From the NCBI GenBank assembly GCA_019634975.1, contig JAHCAI010000008.1, positions 1 to 64,000 of the forward strand: a stretch of DNA of 64,000 bases, read 5' to 3'. This DNA is from Burkholderiales bacterium. Lineage in GTDB: Bacteria > Pseudomonadota > Gammaproteobacteria > Burkholderiales > SG8-41. The position numbers and the translations under genes were made by a program. This document shows, piece by piece, positions 57,220 through 64,000 of this stretch (position 1 is its first letter; each line of letters begins with the position of its first letter). The notes under the pieces were generated by a model, which did not search any database, had not been told where the DNA came from, and saw only the letters and a program-made list of their open reading frames with translations.

Positions 57220-58731
57220 TCAACCGTTTTCCTCAATGGCCTTGATCCGCCAGGAATTGAACTTGCGGAACAGCGGCAGGCACAACAGCGCGACGGCCAA
57301 AAATAGCATCACCGCCGAAATCGGTCTAGACACGAGTATCGACAGATCTCCGCTCGACATCATCAGCGACTGCCGCAGCGCGCGCTCCATCGCATCGCCG
57401 AGCACCAGGCCGAGGATCAGCGGCGCCGAAGGGTAGTCGAGGCGCCGCATCAGGTAGCCGAGAAGCCCGAATCCGGCAAGCAGCGCGCAGTCGAACAGGC
57501 TGTTCGACACCGTGTAGACGCCGACCAGCGAAATGCCGAATATGATCGGATACAGAAGGTATTCGCGGATCTTCAGAATCTGCGCGAACAGCGGAATCAG
57601 CGGCAGGTTCAGCACCAGCAGCATCACGTTGCCGACGTACATGCTGGCGACCAGCCCCCAGAACAGCTCCGGATTGTCCTGGATCATCAGTGGGCCGGGG
57701 CGCAGACCCCAGAGGATGAAGGCGGCGAGCAGGATAGCCGTGGTGGCCGAGCCGGGAATGCCCAGCGTCAGCAAGGGCACCAGTGAACCGCCGGTCTCCG
57801 AATTGTTCGCGCCCTCCGGCGCCGCGACACCCTCGGGCGCGCCGGTGCCGAACTTCTCCGGGTGTTTCGACACCGCCTTCTCGACTCCGTAGGAAATGAA
57901 GGAAGCGATGGTCGAGCCGGCGCCCGGCAGCACACCGATGATGAAGCCGATGACCGAGCCGTTGACGAAGGCGAAACGGCAGGCTTTCAGCTCCTCCCAG
58001 CTGGGCAGCAGGTTGCGCAGCCCCTTGGGCACCGGCAGCAGCGTGCCCTCCCCGCGCTTTTCCATGTTGCCCAGCACCTCGCCCAGCGCAAACACCCCGA
58101 TGGCGACAATGACGAAGTCGATGCCGTCAAGCAGGTGCGTGGTGCCGAAGGTGAAACGGGCACTGTCGCTGAACAGGTCGATGCCCATGCTGGCGATCCA
58201 CAGGCCGACCAGCATCGCCAGCAGTGCCTTGATCAGCGACGCGCCGGCCAGCAGCACGACCATCGCCAGGCCCAGCGACATCAGCGCGAAATATTCCGGC
58301 GAGCTGAAGGTCAGCGCGAATTTCGCCAGCGGCGGCGCCAGCAGCATCAGGCCGACCACGCCGACAGTGCCGGCGACAAAGGACGATATCGCGGCAATGC
58401 CCAGCGCCGCGCCACCGCGGCCCTTGCGCGCCATCTGGTAGCCGTCGAGGCAGGTCACCACCGAGGCCGACTCGCCCGGCACATTGAGCAGGATGGCGGT
58501 GGTCGAGCCGCCGTACTTGGCGCCGTAATAGATGCCGGCGAGCATGATCACCGCGCTGGTCGGCGGCATGTTGAAGGTCAGCGGCAGCAGCATTGCGATC
58601 GTCGCTGCCGGCCCGAGGCCGGGCAGCACGCCGATCACGGTACCGAGAAAAACACCGATGAAACACCAGAACAGGTTCATCGGCTGCAGCGCAACCGCAA
58701 AACCCTGGCCAAGACCGAGCAATGCCTCCAT
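57220..58731 (-). CDS. tctA: tripartite tricarboxylate transporter large membrane subunit TctA
   Basis: 503 residues, about 12 transmembrane segments. GTVIGVLPGLGPAATIAMLLPLTF, YYGAKYGGSTTAILLNVPGE and the repeated VIGFIIGVLPGAGSTIASFISYGVEKAVSK are the TctA family signatures. The ATG at 58731 lies 1 bp beyond the tctB stop. Confidence 0.94.
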   Translation of the reverse strand: MEALLGLGQGFAVALQPMNLFWCFIGVFLGTVIGVLPGLGPAATIAMLLPLTFNMPPTSAVIMLAGIYYGAKYGGSTTAILLNVPGESASVVTCLDGYQMARKGRGGAALGIAAISSFVAGTVGVVGLMLLAPPLAKFALTFSSPEYFALMSLGLAMVVLLAGASLIKALLAMLVGLWIASMGIDLFSDSARFTFGTTHLLDGIDFVIVAIGVFALGEVLGNMEKRGEGTLLPVPKGLRNLLPSWEELKACRFAFVNGSVIGFIIGVLPGAGSTIASFISYGVEKAVSKHPEKFGTGAPEGVAAPEGANNSETGGSLVPLLTLGIPGSATTAILLAAFILWGLRPGPLMIQDNPELFWGLVASMYVGNVMLLVLNLPLIPLFAQILKIREYLLYPIIFGISLVGVYTVSNSLFDCALLAGFGLLGYLMRRLDYPSAPLILGLVLGDAMERALRQSLMMSSGDLSILVSRPISAVMLFLAVALLCLPLFRKFNSWRIKAIEENG

Positions 58732-58732
58732 G

Positions 58733-59185
58733 TCAGAACCCCAGCGGTCCGGCCGGCAGACTGAGACCCAGCGCCAGCACGAACACCAGATAGAAACCAA
58801 TCGCATTGCCGACAGCGGCGGCCACCGCAATCTTGAGCGGCCGGCCATACATCACCGCCACCACGAACAGCGTCAGCAGCGCCAGTGAAATCAGGAATCC
58901 GAGGGGCTGCATCAACGCGACACATCCGGCGAAGGCAGCCCAGGCCAGCAGCGCGCGACCGATGGCGCCCCAGTCTGTCCGCGCGCCGGGTGCCGCCTTC
59001 GTCGCGGAGCGCAGCACCAGCACCAGCGACAGCACGACCATCGCGATGCCGTACCAGAGCGGGAAAAATCCGGGGCCCGGCCCCTCCTCGCTCATGTAGT
59101 TCCAGCCGCGGGCCTCGGTGATGACAAAGACGCCCAGCGCGACCAGCACCGCGCCGGAAACCAGATCTCCGTTCAATCTTTTCAT
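58733..59185 (-). CDS. tctB: tripartite tricarboxylate transporter small membrane subunit TctB
   Basis: 150 residues with four transmembrane helices. LVSGAVLVALGVFVITEARGW, GPGFFPLWYGIAMVVLSLVLVLRS and GFLISLALLTLFVVAVMYG match TctB. Partner of TctA; immediately followed by it. Confidence 0.9.
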   Translation of the reverse strand: MKRLNGDLVSGAVLVALGVFVITEARGWNYMSEEGPGPGFFPLWYGIAMVVLSLVLVLRSATKAAPGARTDWGAIGRALLAWAAFAGCVALMQPLGFLISLALLTLFVVAVMYGRPLKIAVAAAVGNAIGFYLVFVLALGLSLPAGPLGF

Positions 59186-59282
59186 GCCTTGCTCCTCCTG
59201 CAGGATCTTGCCGCCGGGCGCTTCAGCCCTTGTGCGGTTTCACCGGATTGCCTTGCGTTCCGGCTCGTGGCGCAATCACTCT

Positions 59283-59987
59283 TCAGCCGTCGATCTCGTA
59301 GCCGGCAGCGACGAGGCTGGGCCGGAACTCCGGCGCCGTCAGCCGCCGCAGGAATTCCCGTGCCAGCTCCGGCTGCGCCGCGCGCGCGGCAATGCCCGCC
59401 GTATACACCGTCTTCATCTGGAATTCGTCGGGCAGCGGGCCGACGAAAGTGACGCCCTTGACCGGCAGGATTTCGGTATTCTGGGTGATTCCGAGCTCGT
59501 ATGCACCGTTGCTTGCCGCCAGCCAGTTCATCGCCGCGTTGCCGTTGGGGAAGAACTGCATGCGGTCCTCGACTTGGGAAGCCACGCCCAGCCGCTCCAT
59601 CAGCTTCATGACAATCTTGCCGGCGGTCGCCGTCGCCGGATCCGGACAGACGATCACGGAGGCGGCGAGGATGTTGGCGCGCAGCGCCTCCCGGTTGCGC
59701 ACCTCCGGCAGCGGCGTGCCGGCGCGCACCGCGACGCCGGTGCCGACCTTGCCGATATCGGTCACCGAGGACACCGCGACCAGTCCGCCGGAAACCAGGT
59801 CCTGGATCAGCTGCGCGCTGAGGATGATGACATCAACCTGCTCGCCGCCGACCATGCGCGCCTTCATCGCGCCGACCGCACCGTAGGCCGCCTCGACCCG
59901 ATGCCCGGTTTCTCGCTGGTACACCGCGATCACCTGCTCACAGACAGCCTGTGCCGCCCCGGCGCTCAGCAAGCGCAATACCGCCAT
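59283..59987 (-). CDS. ModA-like substrate-binding protein without signal peptide
   Basis: 234 residues of the periplasmic-binding-protein (PBP2, ModA-like) fold: LRLLSAGAAQAVCEQVIAVYQRETGHRVEAAYG, DVIILSAQLIQDLV, GNAAMNWLAASNGAYELGITQNTEI, TAGIAARAAQPELAREFLRRL. The N-terminus MAVLRLLSAGAAQAVC starts directly with the first beta strand, so the protein seems cytoplasmic. No modBC beside it. It leads the TctBAC/MmgE run, suggesting a role as a ligand sensor or an uncharacterised enzyme of that pathway. 98-bp gap to tctB. Confidence 0.8.
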   Translation of the reverse strand: MAVLRLLSAGAAQAVCEQVIAVYQRETGHRVEAAYGAVGAMKARMVGGEQVDVIILSAQLIQDLVSGGLVAVSSVTDIGKVGTGVAVRAGTPLPEVRNREALRANILAASVIVCPDPATATAGKIVMKLMERLGVASQVEDRMQFFPNGNAAMNWLAASNGAYELGITQNTEILPVKGVTFVGPLPDEFQMKTVYTAGIAARAAQPELAREFLRRLTAPEFRPSLVAAGYEIDG

Positions 59988-60106
59988 GACCCTGTCTCCC
60001 GCCAGAATGTAATCAAGCGCCGGATGTTACCAGCAACACCTCCCCGGCTCATACCCCTGCCGCGGTCCTTGCCCTGCTGTGGCACCTGCCTTAGCCTAAA
60101 GCCCGC

Positions 60107-60427
60107 ATGAAAAAAGTCCACAATGCACGACATGGCGCGGAAGCCCATCTGATCCGCGGCTTTCTCGAGTCCCACGGCATCGAGGCAGTGGTGCGCGGCG
60201 ACCTGCTGGCGGGCGGCTGGGGCGAGTTGCCGGTGGATCTGTGCGCGGTGTGGATCAGCGACGACAGCCGCTTCGAGGAAGCCGACCGCCTGCTGCGCGA
60301 TTTCCTGAAAGGCGCGCCGGCGCAGTTCCCGGGCGCCGCAGGCTGGTCCTGCCCCGGCTGCGGCGAAGCGATCGAAGGCCAGTTCACCGCCTGCTGGCAG
60401 TGCGGCCGCCAGCGGCCGCCGGCCTGA
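60107..60427 (+). CDS. DUF2007 signal-transduction domain protein with zinc ribbon
   Basis: 106 residues. The N-terminal DUF2007 domain (GAEAHLIRGFLESHGIEAVVRGDLLAGGWGELP...AVWISDDSRFEEADRLL) and a C-terminal zinc ribbon (WSCPGCGEAIEGQFTACWQCGRQ, two CxxC). Function unknown. Its gene is convergent with the lolD-like ABC gene, six bases apart. Confidence 0.8.
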   Translation: MKKVHNARHGAEAHLIRGFLESHGIEAVVRGDLLAGGWGELPVDLCAVWISDDSRFEEADRLLRDFLKGAPAQFPGAAGWSCPGCGEAIEGQFTACWQCGRQRPPA

Positions 60428-60433
60428 GGCGGC

Positions 60434-61147
60434 TCAGCCCGGCCTCAGGTTCGGTTCGTCCGCGGCGATCAGCCCGTCCACCAGCCGGACAATGCGGTCG
60501 CAGCGCGCCGCCAGCCGCGGGTCGTGGGTGACAACCAGCAGCGCCGTGCCGAATTCGCGGTTGAAGCGGCGCAGCAGCTCGAAAATGCTGTCGCTGGTAT
60601 GGGTGTCGAGATTGCCGGTCGGCTCGTCGGCCAGCACCAGCCGCGGCCCGAGGACCAGCGCCCGGGCGATCGCCACCCGCTGCTGCATGCCGCCGGACAG
60701 CTGCTGCGGCTTCTTGTCCATCGCGTCGGCAAGCCCGACCGCGGCAAGCAGTTCCGCGGCACGCCTGCGGATGGCCTCCGCCCCGTCCTTCCCGCTAGGA
60801 CGCATCAGCCCGGGCAACATCACGTTTTCGAGCGCGGTGAAGGCCGGCAGCAGGTGGTGGAACTGGAAAATGAAGCCGAGCACCTGGTGGCGTGCCCGCG
60901 TGCGCTCGTCGTCGTCGAATTGGGTGACATCACGCCCCGCCAGTTCATAGCGGCCGCCGGACGCGGTCTCCAGCAGGCCGAGGGCGTTGAGCAGGGTGCT
61001 CTTGCCGGACCCCGAGGGGCCGATCAGCGCAGTGAACTCGCCGGGAGCAATCTCGAGGTCTATGCCATGCAGCACCTCTTCGGCATTGGGCAGCCCTTCG
61101 TTGTAGGTTTTGCGCAGTCCCTGCAGGCGCACCAGCGGCTGTGTCAT
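60434..61147 (-). CDS. LolD/MacB-type ABC transporter ATPase
   Basis: 237 residues. Walker A GPSGSGKSTLLNAL, signature LSGGMQQRVAIARALV, Walker B VLADEPTGNLD and H-loop VVTHDPRLAARC are all present. Belongs to the MacB/LolD/FtsE group. With the MacB-type permease and the MacA-like adaptor it forms a tripartite efflux or lipoprotein-release type exporter. ATG at 61147; 4-bp gap to the permease stop. Confidence 0.88.
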   Translation of the reverse strand: MTQPLVRLQGLRKTYNEGLPNAEEVLHGIDLEIAPGEFTALIGPSGSGKSTLLNALGLLETASGGRYELAGRDVTQFDDDERTRARHQVLGFIFQFHHLLPAFTALENVMLPGLMRPSGKDGAEAIRRRAAELLAAVGLADAMDKKPQQLSGGMQQRVAIARALVLGPRLVLADEPTGNLDTHTSDSIFELLRRFNREFGTALLVVTHDPRLAARCDRIVRLVDGLIAADEPNLRPG

Positions 61148-61151
61148 GGCT

Positions 61152-62378
61152 TCAGCCCCGGATCGCCTGCGCCGGGTCCAGGCGCGCCGCATTGCGCGCG
61201 GGCAGGACCGCGGCGAGCAGTCCCAGCACGGCTGCTGCGGACACGACAATGCCGATCAGCCCGAAATCAAAGGTCAGCGTGAACAACGCCTCGCCCTCGG
61301 AATTGCGCAGGATGCGGCTGAACAGAGACACCAGCCCCAGGCCCAGGCCGGAGCCGAGCAGCGCGCCGGCCACGCCGACGATCACGCCCTGCAGCAGGAA
61401 AACCGCCAGCATCTGCCGCCGAGTCGCGCCGATGGCGCGCAGGATGCCTATTTCCTTGCGCTTCTGCACCACCGACACCACCAGCACGCTGGCGATGCCC
61501 AGCGCGACCACGACCGTGATGAAAAAGCGGATCAGCAGGGTCATGATGTCCTGGTTCTTGATCGCGGTGAATACCTGGTTGTTGGTCTGTATCCAGCTTT
61601 CGATCAGCTGCCCGGACTGCGCGCGCAGGCGTGCCGCAACCTCGTCGGCCTGCATGATGTCGCGCACTGCCAGGTCAAGGTTGGTGATGCGTCCGGGAAT
61701 CGCGAGCAGGCTCTGCGCCGCGCGCAGGTCGGTGTAGACATAGCGCCGGTTGAGCTCCCGCGAACCGAGATCCAGCAGCGCGCGGATGCGGAAGACCTCG
61801 CTGGTCCCGGTCGCCGACTGCACGCGGAAACGGTCGCCCAGCACCGCACCGAGATCCTTCGCCAGCTCGACGCCGACCAGGGCATCCCCGGGCTCCAGCT
61901 GCAGCACCCCGGATACCACCTTGTCATCAAGGCGCACCACGCGCAGATATTTGTCGAGCTCGGTGCCGACGACCACCACCGAACGCGAGGCATCGCCCTT
62001 GATGCCCAGAGCTCCTCCCGACGCCACCGGCGCCACAGCGGTGACGCCCTCGGTCAGCTCGGTGGCGCGCGCCAGCGCCGGCCAGCCATCGATGGTGGTC
62101 AGCCGTTGCGGACGTGCCTGCACCGAGGCCACGCGCGGCTCGCTGTCGCTGCCGGCGAGCAGCGGCGACACGGTTTCCTCCGGCGGCTTCACTACGACAT
62201 GGGGCTGCGCGCCGGTAACGCGCCGGATCAGGTCGCCCTGCACGCCGGTCAGCACCGCGGTGATGAAAAAAATCACCGCCACGCCGATGCCGGCGCCGCC
62301 GATGATCAGGGCTGTCTGCATGCGGCCTTCGCGCAGGAAGCGCAGCGCGACGGCGAGTTCGAAGCCGAGGCCGCTCAT
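61152..62378 (-). CDS. MacB-like ABC transporter permease (FtsX domain)
   Basis: 408 residues: an N-terminal transmembrane helix (TALIIGGAGIGVAVIFFITAVL), a large periplasmic MacB-core domain, then three C-terminal helices of the FtsX domain with KRKEIGILRAIGATRRQMLAVFLLQGVIVG. Lipoprotein-releasing or export role inferred. Overlaps the adaptor stop by 4 bp. Confidence 0.87.
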   Translation of the reverse strand: MSGLGFELAVALRFLREGRMQTALIIGGAGIGVAVIFFITAVLTGVQGDLIRRVTGAQPHVVVKPPEETVSPLLAGSDSEPRVASVQARPQRLTTIDGWPALARATELTEGVTAVAPVASGGALGIKGDASRSVVVVGTELDKYLRVVRLDDKVVSGVLQLEPGDALVGVELAKDLGAVLGDRFRVQSATGTSEVFRIRALLDLGSRELNRRYVYTDLRAAQSLLAIPGRITNLDLAVRDIMQADEVAARLRAQSGQLIESWIQTNNQVFTAIKNQDIMTLLIRFFITVVVALGIASVLVVSVVQKRKEIGILRAIGATRRQMLAVFLLQGVIVGVAGALLGSGLGLGLVSLFSRILRNSEGEALFTLTFDFGLIGIVVSAAAVLGLLAAVLPARNAARLDPAQAIRG

Positions 62379-63562
62379 TCCCGCCCGCGCACGCGGGCAC
62401 CGGGCTCGACATCGCGGGCGAGGATCACACGCTCGCCCGCCTGTATGCCTTCGCTGACGAGCACGCGCCCCTGGGTCTGCAGTCCGGTTTTCACCGGCAT
62501 CCGCACGGCCCTGCCCTCGCGCTCGACCAGCACCCAGGGCGCATCGGTCTGCAGCTGGCGGATGGCCTCGGCCGGCAGCATGATGGCCTGCTTGAGGACG
62601 GGACCCGGCACATCGATCGCCACCGTCATGTCGGATTTCAGAGAGGCCGGCGGATCGGCGACGTCAAGGCGCAGTTCCACGGTGCCGCGGGCGGGATCTA
62701 TGCCCGGCGATATGTAATTCACGACAGCCCGGAAACGCTCTTCGGGAAAGGCATCCGCTGCGGCAGTGGCCACCGCGCCGGTCCTGATCAGCGGCAGGTT
62801 CTTTTCATCGACCTGCACGATCAGGCGCGCGGCGCCGTCGAGCGCCAGCGTCATCATCCGCCGGCCGGGCTGGGCGATGTCGCCGGGTTCGACCAGACGC
62901 TCGAGCACCACGCCGGCAGCCGGAGCCCGGATCAGCGCCTGCGCCAGCCTCGCCTGCGCCAGCTGCAAGGCCGCCTCGGCCTCGATCCGCTGGCTCTGCG
63001 CCTGCTGCGCCTCCGCGCCGCCGCTGCCCTGCGCCGCGGACTGGGCGCTTGCGCTGGCCAGCGCGCTGCGCGCCACCTCCAGCTGGCGCTCGGCGTCGTC
63101 GACGCGGGACTGGCTGACAAAACCCTTCGCCAGCAGCTCGCGCGCGCGCTGCGCTTCACGCTCGGCCAGTGCAAGATTGGCGCGCGCCTGCTGCTGGGCT
63201 GCCAGCGCCGTCGGCAAAGCCAGCGTGCTCACCGAAGCCACCCGCGCCTGTGCCCGCTTCAACGCCGCCTCGGCCTGTGCCACGGCGGCCTTCAGCTCGC
63301 GCTGCTCGAGCTCGACCAGCAGCTCATCGGCCGCAACCCGCGCGCCCTCGCGCACCCGCACCGCCTCGACCCGACCGGTAATCGTCGCACCGATGTCGAC
63401 CCGGGCCGGCGGCAGCACGCGGCCGCTGGCAACGACGCTGGTCTGTATGTCCGCGGCGGTGGCGGTGACCAGTTGCACCGCCACAGGTTTCGGGCGCGCG
63501 ATGAAAAAGACCACCGCCGCTGCGATCAGCGCAACGATGAGGAACGGCAGGAAACGGCGCAC
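62375..63562 (-). CDS. MacA/HlyD-like periplasmic adaptor
   Basis: 395 residues. An N-terminal membrane anchor (FLPFLIVALIAAAVVFFIA), a lipoyl/barrel-sandwich region (SGRVLPPARVDIGATITGRVEAVRVREGARV) and a long alanine-rich coiled-coil hairpin (~residues 95-205) that reaches the outer-membrane channel. The beta-barrel segment LVEPGDIAQPGRRMMTLA follows. First gene of the tripartite exporter; no TolC gene is in the window. Confidence 0.9.
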   Translation of the reverse strand: MRRFLPFLIVALIAAAVVFFIARPKPVAVQLVTATAADIQTSVVASGRVLPPARVDIGATITGRVEAVRVREGARVAADELLVELEQRELKAAVAQAEAALKRAQARVASVSTLALPTALAAQQQARANLALAEREAQRARELLAKGFVSQSRVDDAERQLEVARSALASASAQSAAQGSGGAEAQQAQSQRIEAEAALQLAQARLAQALIRAPAAGVVLERLVEPGDIAQPGRRMMTLALDGAARLIVQVDEKNLPLIRTGAVATAAADAFPEERFRAVVNYISPGIDPARGTVELRLDVADPPASLKSDMTVAIDVPGPVLKQAIMLPAEAIRQLQTDAPWVLVEREGRAVRMPVKTGLQTQGRVLVSEGIQAGERVILARDVEPGARVRGRE

Positions 63563-63588
63563 TTGCTGTCGGCCCGGGGGTATGGGGA

Positions 63589-64000
63589 TCAGCGTCCCGC
63601 GAGGAAATCACGGACGCCGGCTTCATCGCGCAGGCGCCAGATACGCGCAATGATGGCCTTCAGCTCCTCCGGCGTCGCCGCCTGCGAGTATCCGACGAGG
63701 CGCTGCGCCTTGTCCTCCAGTTCGCCGCGCGACAGCGTGTTGCCGGGGTCACCCTTGGGTGTGTCGACGCGACACTCGAGACTGCGGCCATCCCGGGTCT
63801 GCACCGAGACCCGGCCCAGCCAGCGCCGCGGATACGCGCCATCGACCTCGGGATCGAGGACCATGCTCACCCTGTCATGAAAATCTCTTAACTCTTTGTT
63901 TTTTAATGATTTTTCCGTAAAATCTGCAAGCGCCGCACGTCCCAGCACCGCAATCTGCGCCAGCACGAAACCCATCGAAAACTTCGACTGGTGGATGGTC
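63589..64000 (-). CDS. MmgE/PrpD-family protein, C-terminal part (cut by window edge)
   Basis: The frame enters from the right edge (TIHQSKFSMGFVLAQIAVLG) and ends at 63589. KFSMGFVLAQIAVLGRAALADFTE and DTPKGDPGNTLSRGELEDKAQRL match the C-terminal MmgE/PrpD domain. A second member of the family besides 54737-56128. Codons for SLKNKELRDFHDR (about 63880-63925) are strongly AT-rich and contain an IHF-like motif on the minus strand. Confidence 0.8.
   Translation of the reverse strand, partial: TIHQSKFSMGFVLAQIAVLGRAALADFTEKSLKNKELRDFHDRVSMVLDPEVDGAYPRRWLGRVSVQTRDGRSLECRVDTPKGDPGNTLSRGELEDKAQRLVGYSQAATPEELKAIIARIWRLRDEAGVRDFLAGR
63889..63901 (-). promoter_or_regulatory. AT-rich IHF-like motif inside a coding sequence (one mismatch)
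   Basis: Read on the minus strand, AAACAAAGAGTTA, one mismatch to WATCAANNNNTTR, in an AT-rich patch within the MmgE/PrpD coding region. The second coding-sequence copy, after that in soeA. Confidence 0.3.

Overview
The window looks like chromosomal DNA of a GC-rich betaproteobacterium, probably of the Burkholderiales/Rhodocyclales type. The signs are the gene order gyrA-serC-serA-pheA-hisC-tyrA-aroA-cmk-rpsA-ihfB-lapA-lapB-pyrF, an EF-P with Arg32 beside its rhamnosyltransferase EarP, a tmRNA tag ending ANDERYSLAA, and tripartite tricarboxylate (Bug/TctAB) transport genes. The species cannot be named from the sequence alone.

Left end (1-8.1 kb): a scarred, visibly AT-richer accessory segment. 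It holds two related 3' ends of a GntR/UTRA regulator gene, remnants of an IS407-type transposase, a DUF427 gene, a Bug solute-binding protein and a SoxC sulfite dehydrogenase, plus one intact enoyl-CoA hydratase. A full-length pyruvate carboxylase of foreign-looking composition follows, then an intact IS3-family element that has cut off a phage-type integrase. The integrase fragment lies next to the 3' end of tRNA-Ser(UGA), so this is the right edge of a decayed genomic island.

Core block (8.4-38.4 kb): a Bax1-inhibitor-type membrane protein, rlmD, a 3'-5' exonuclease, cysM, LPS heptose genes (hldD, rfaE1), pyrF, lapB/lapA, ihfB, rpsA, cmk, aromatic amino-acid, histidine and serine genes, gyrA, an OmpA-domain protein, mtaD-ubiG-gph, tmRNA, a RidA protein, a BCCT transporter, rlmJ (with an altered catalytic motif), earP-efp and a cold-shock gene.

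Accessory physiology (38.7-48.5 kb): an ectABCD operon for ectoine and hydroxyectoine with a clear sigma70 promoter whose -10 box lies inside a 24-bp perfect palindrome. Next comes a SoeABC-type molybdenum sulfite dehydrogenase operon, which together with the SoxC remnant points to sulfur oxidation, and then a LOG-family gene.

Right part (48.7-64 kb): a DUF4139 protein, an orphan HNH nuclease, a repeat-filled intergenic stretch, a LemA-GIDE pair, an alpha/beta hydrolase with a DUF1992 protein, a FrnE/DsbA-like oxidoreductase, an MmgE/PrpD protein with a tctCAB transporter and a signal-less ModA-like protein, a MacAB-like efflux system, and a second MmgE/PrpD gene cut by the window edge.

Two observations stand out. 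The FrnE-like gene at 54023-54670 has an in-frame TGA exactly where the first Cys of the CPWC redox motif belongs, with a possible SECIS-like hairpin just downstream, so it is a candidate selenoprotein. Separately, an AT-rich motif matching the IHF consensus WATCAANNNNTTR, usually with the same inner bases (ATAC or ATAG), recurs across the window. It often fills very short gaps inside operons, and near-matches occur inside two coding sequences.
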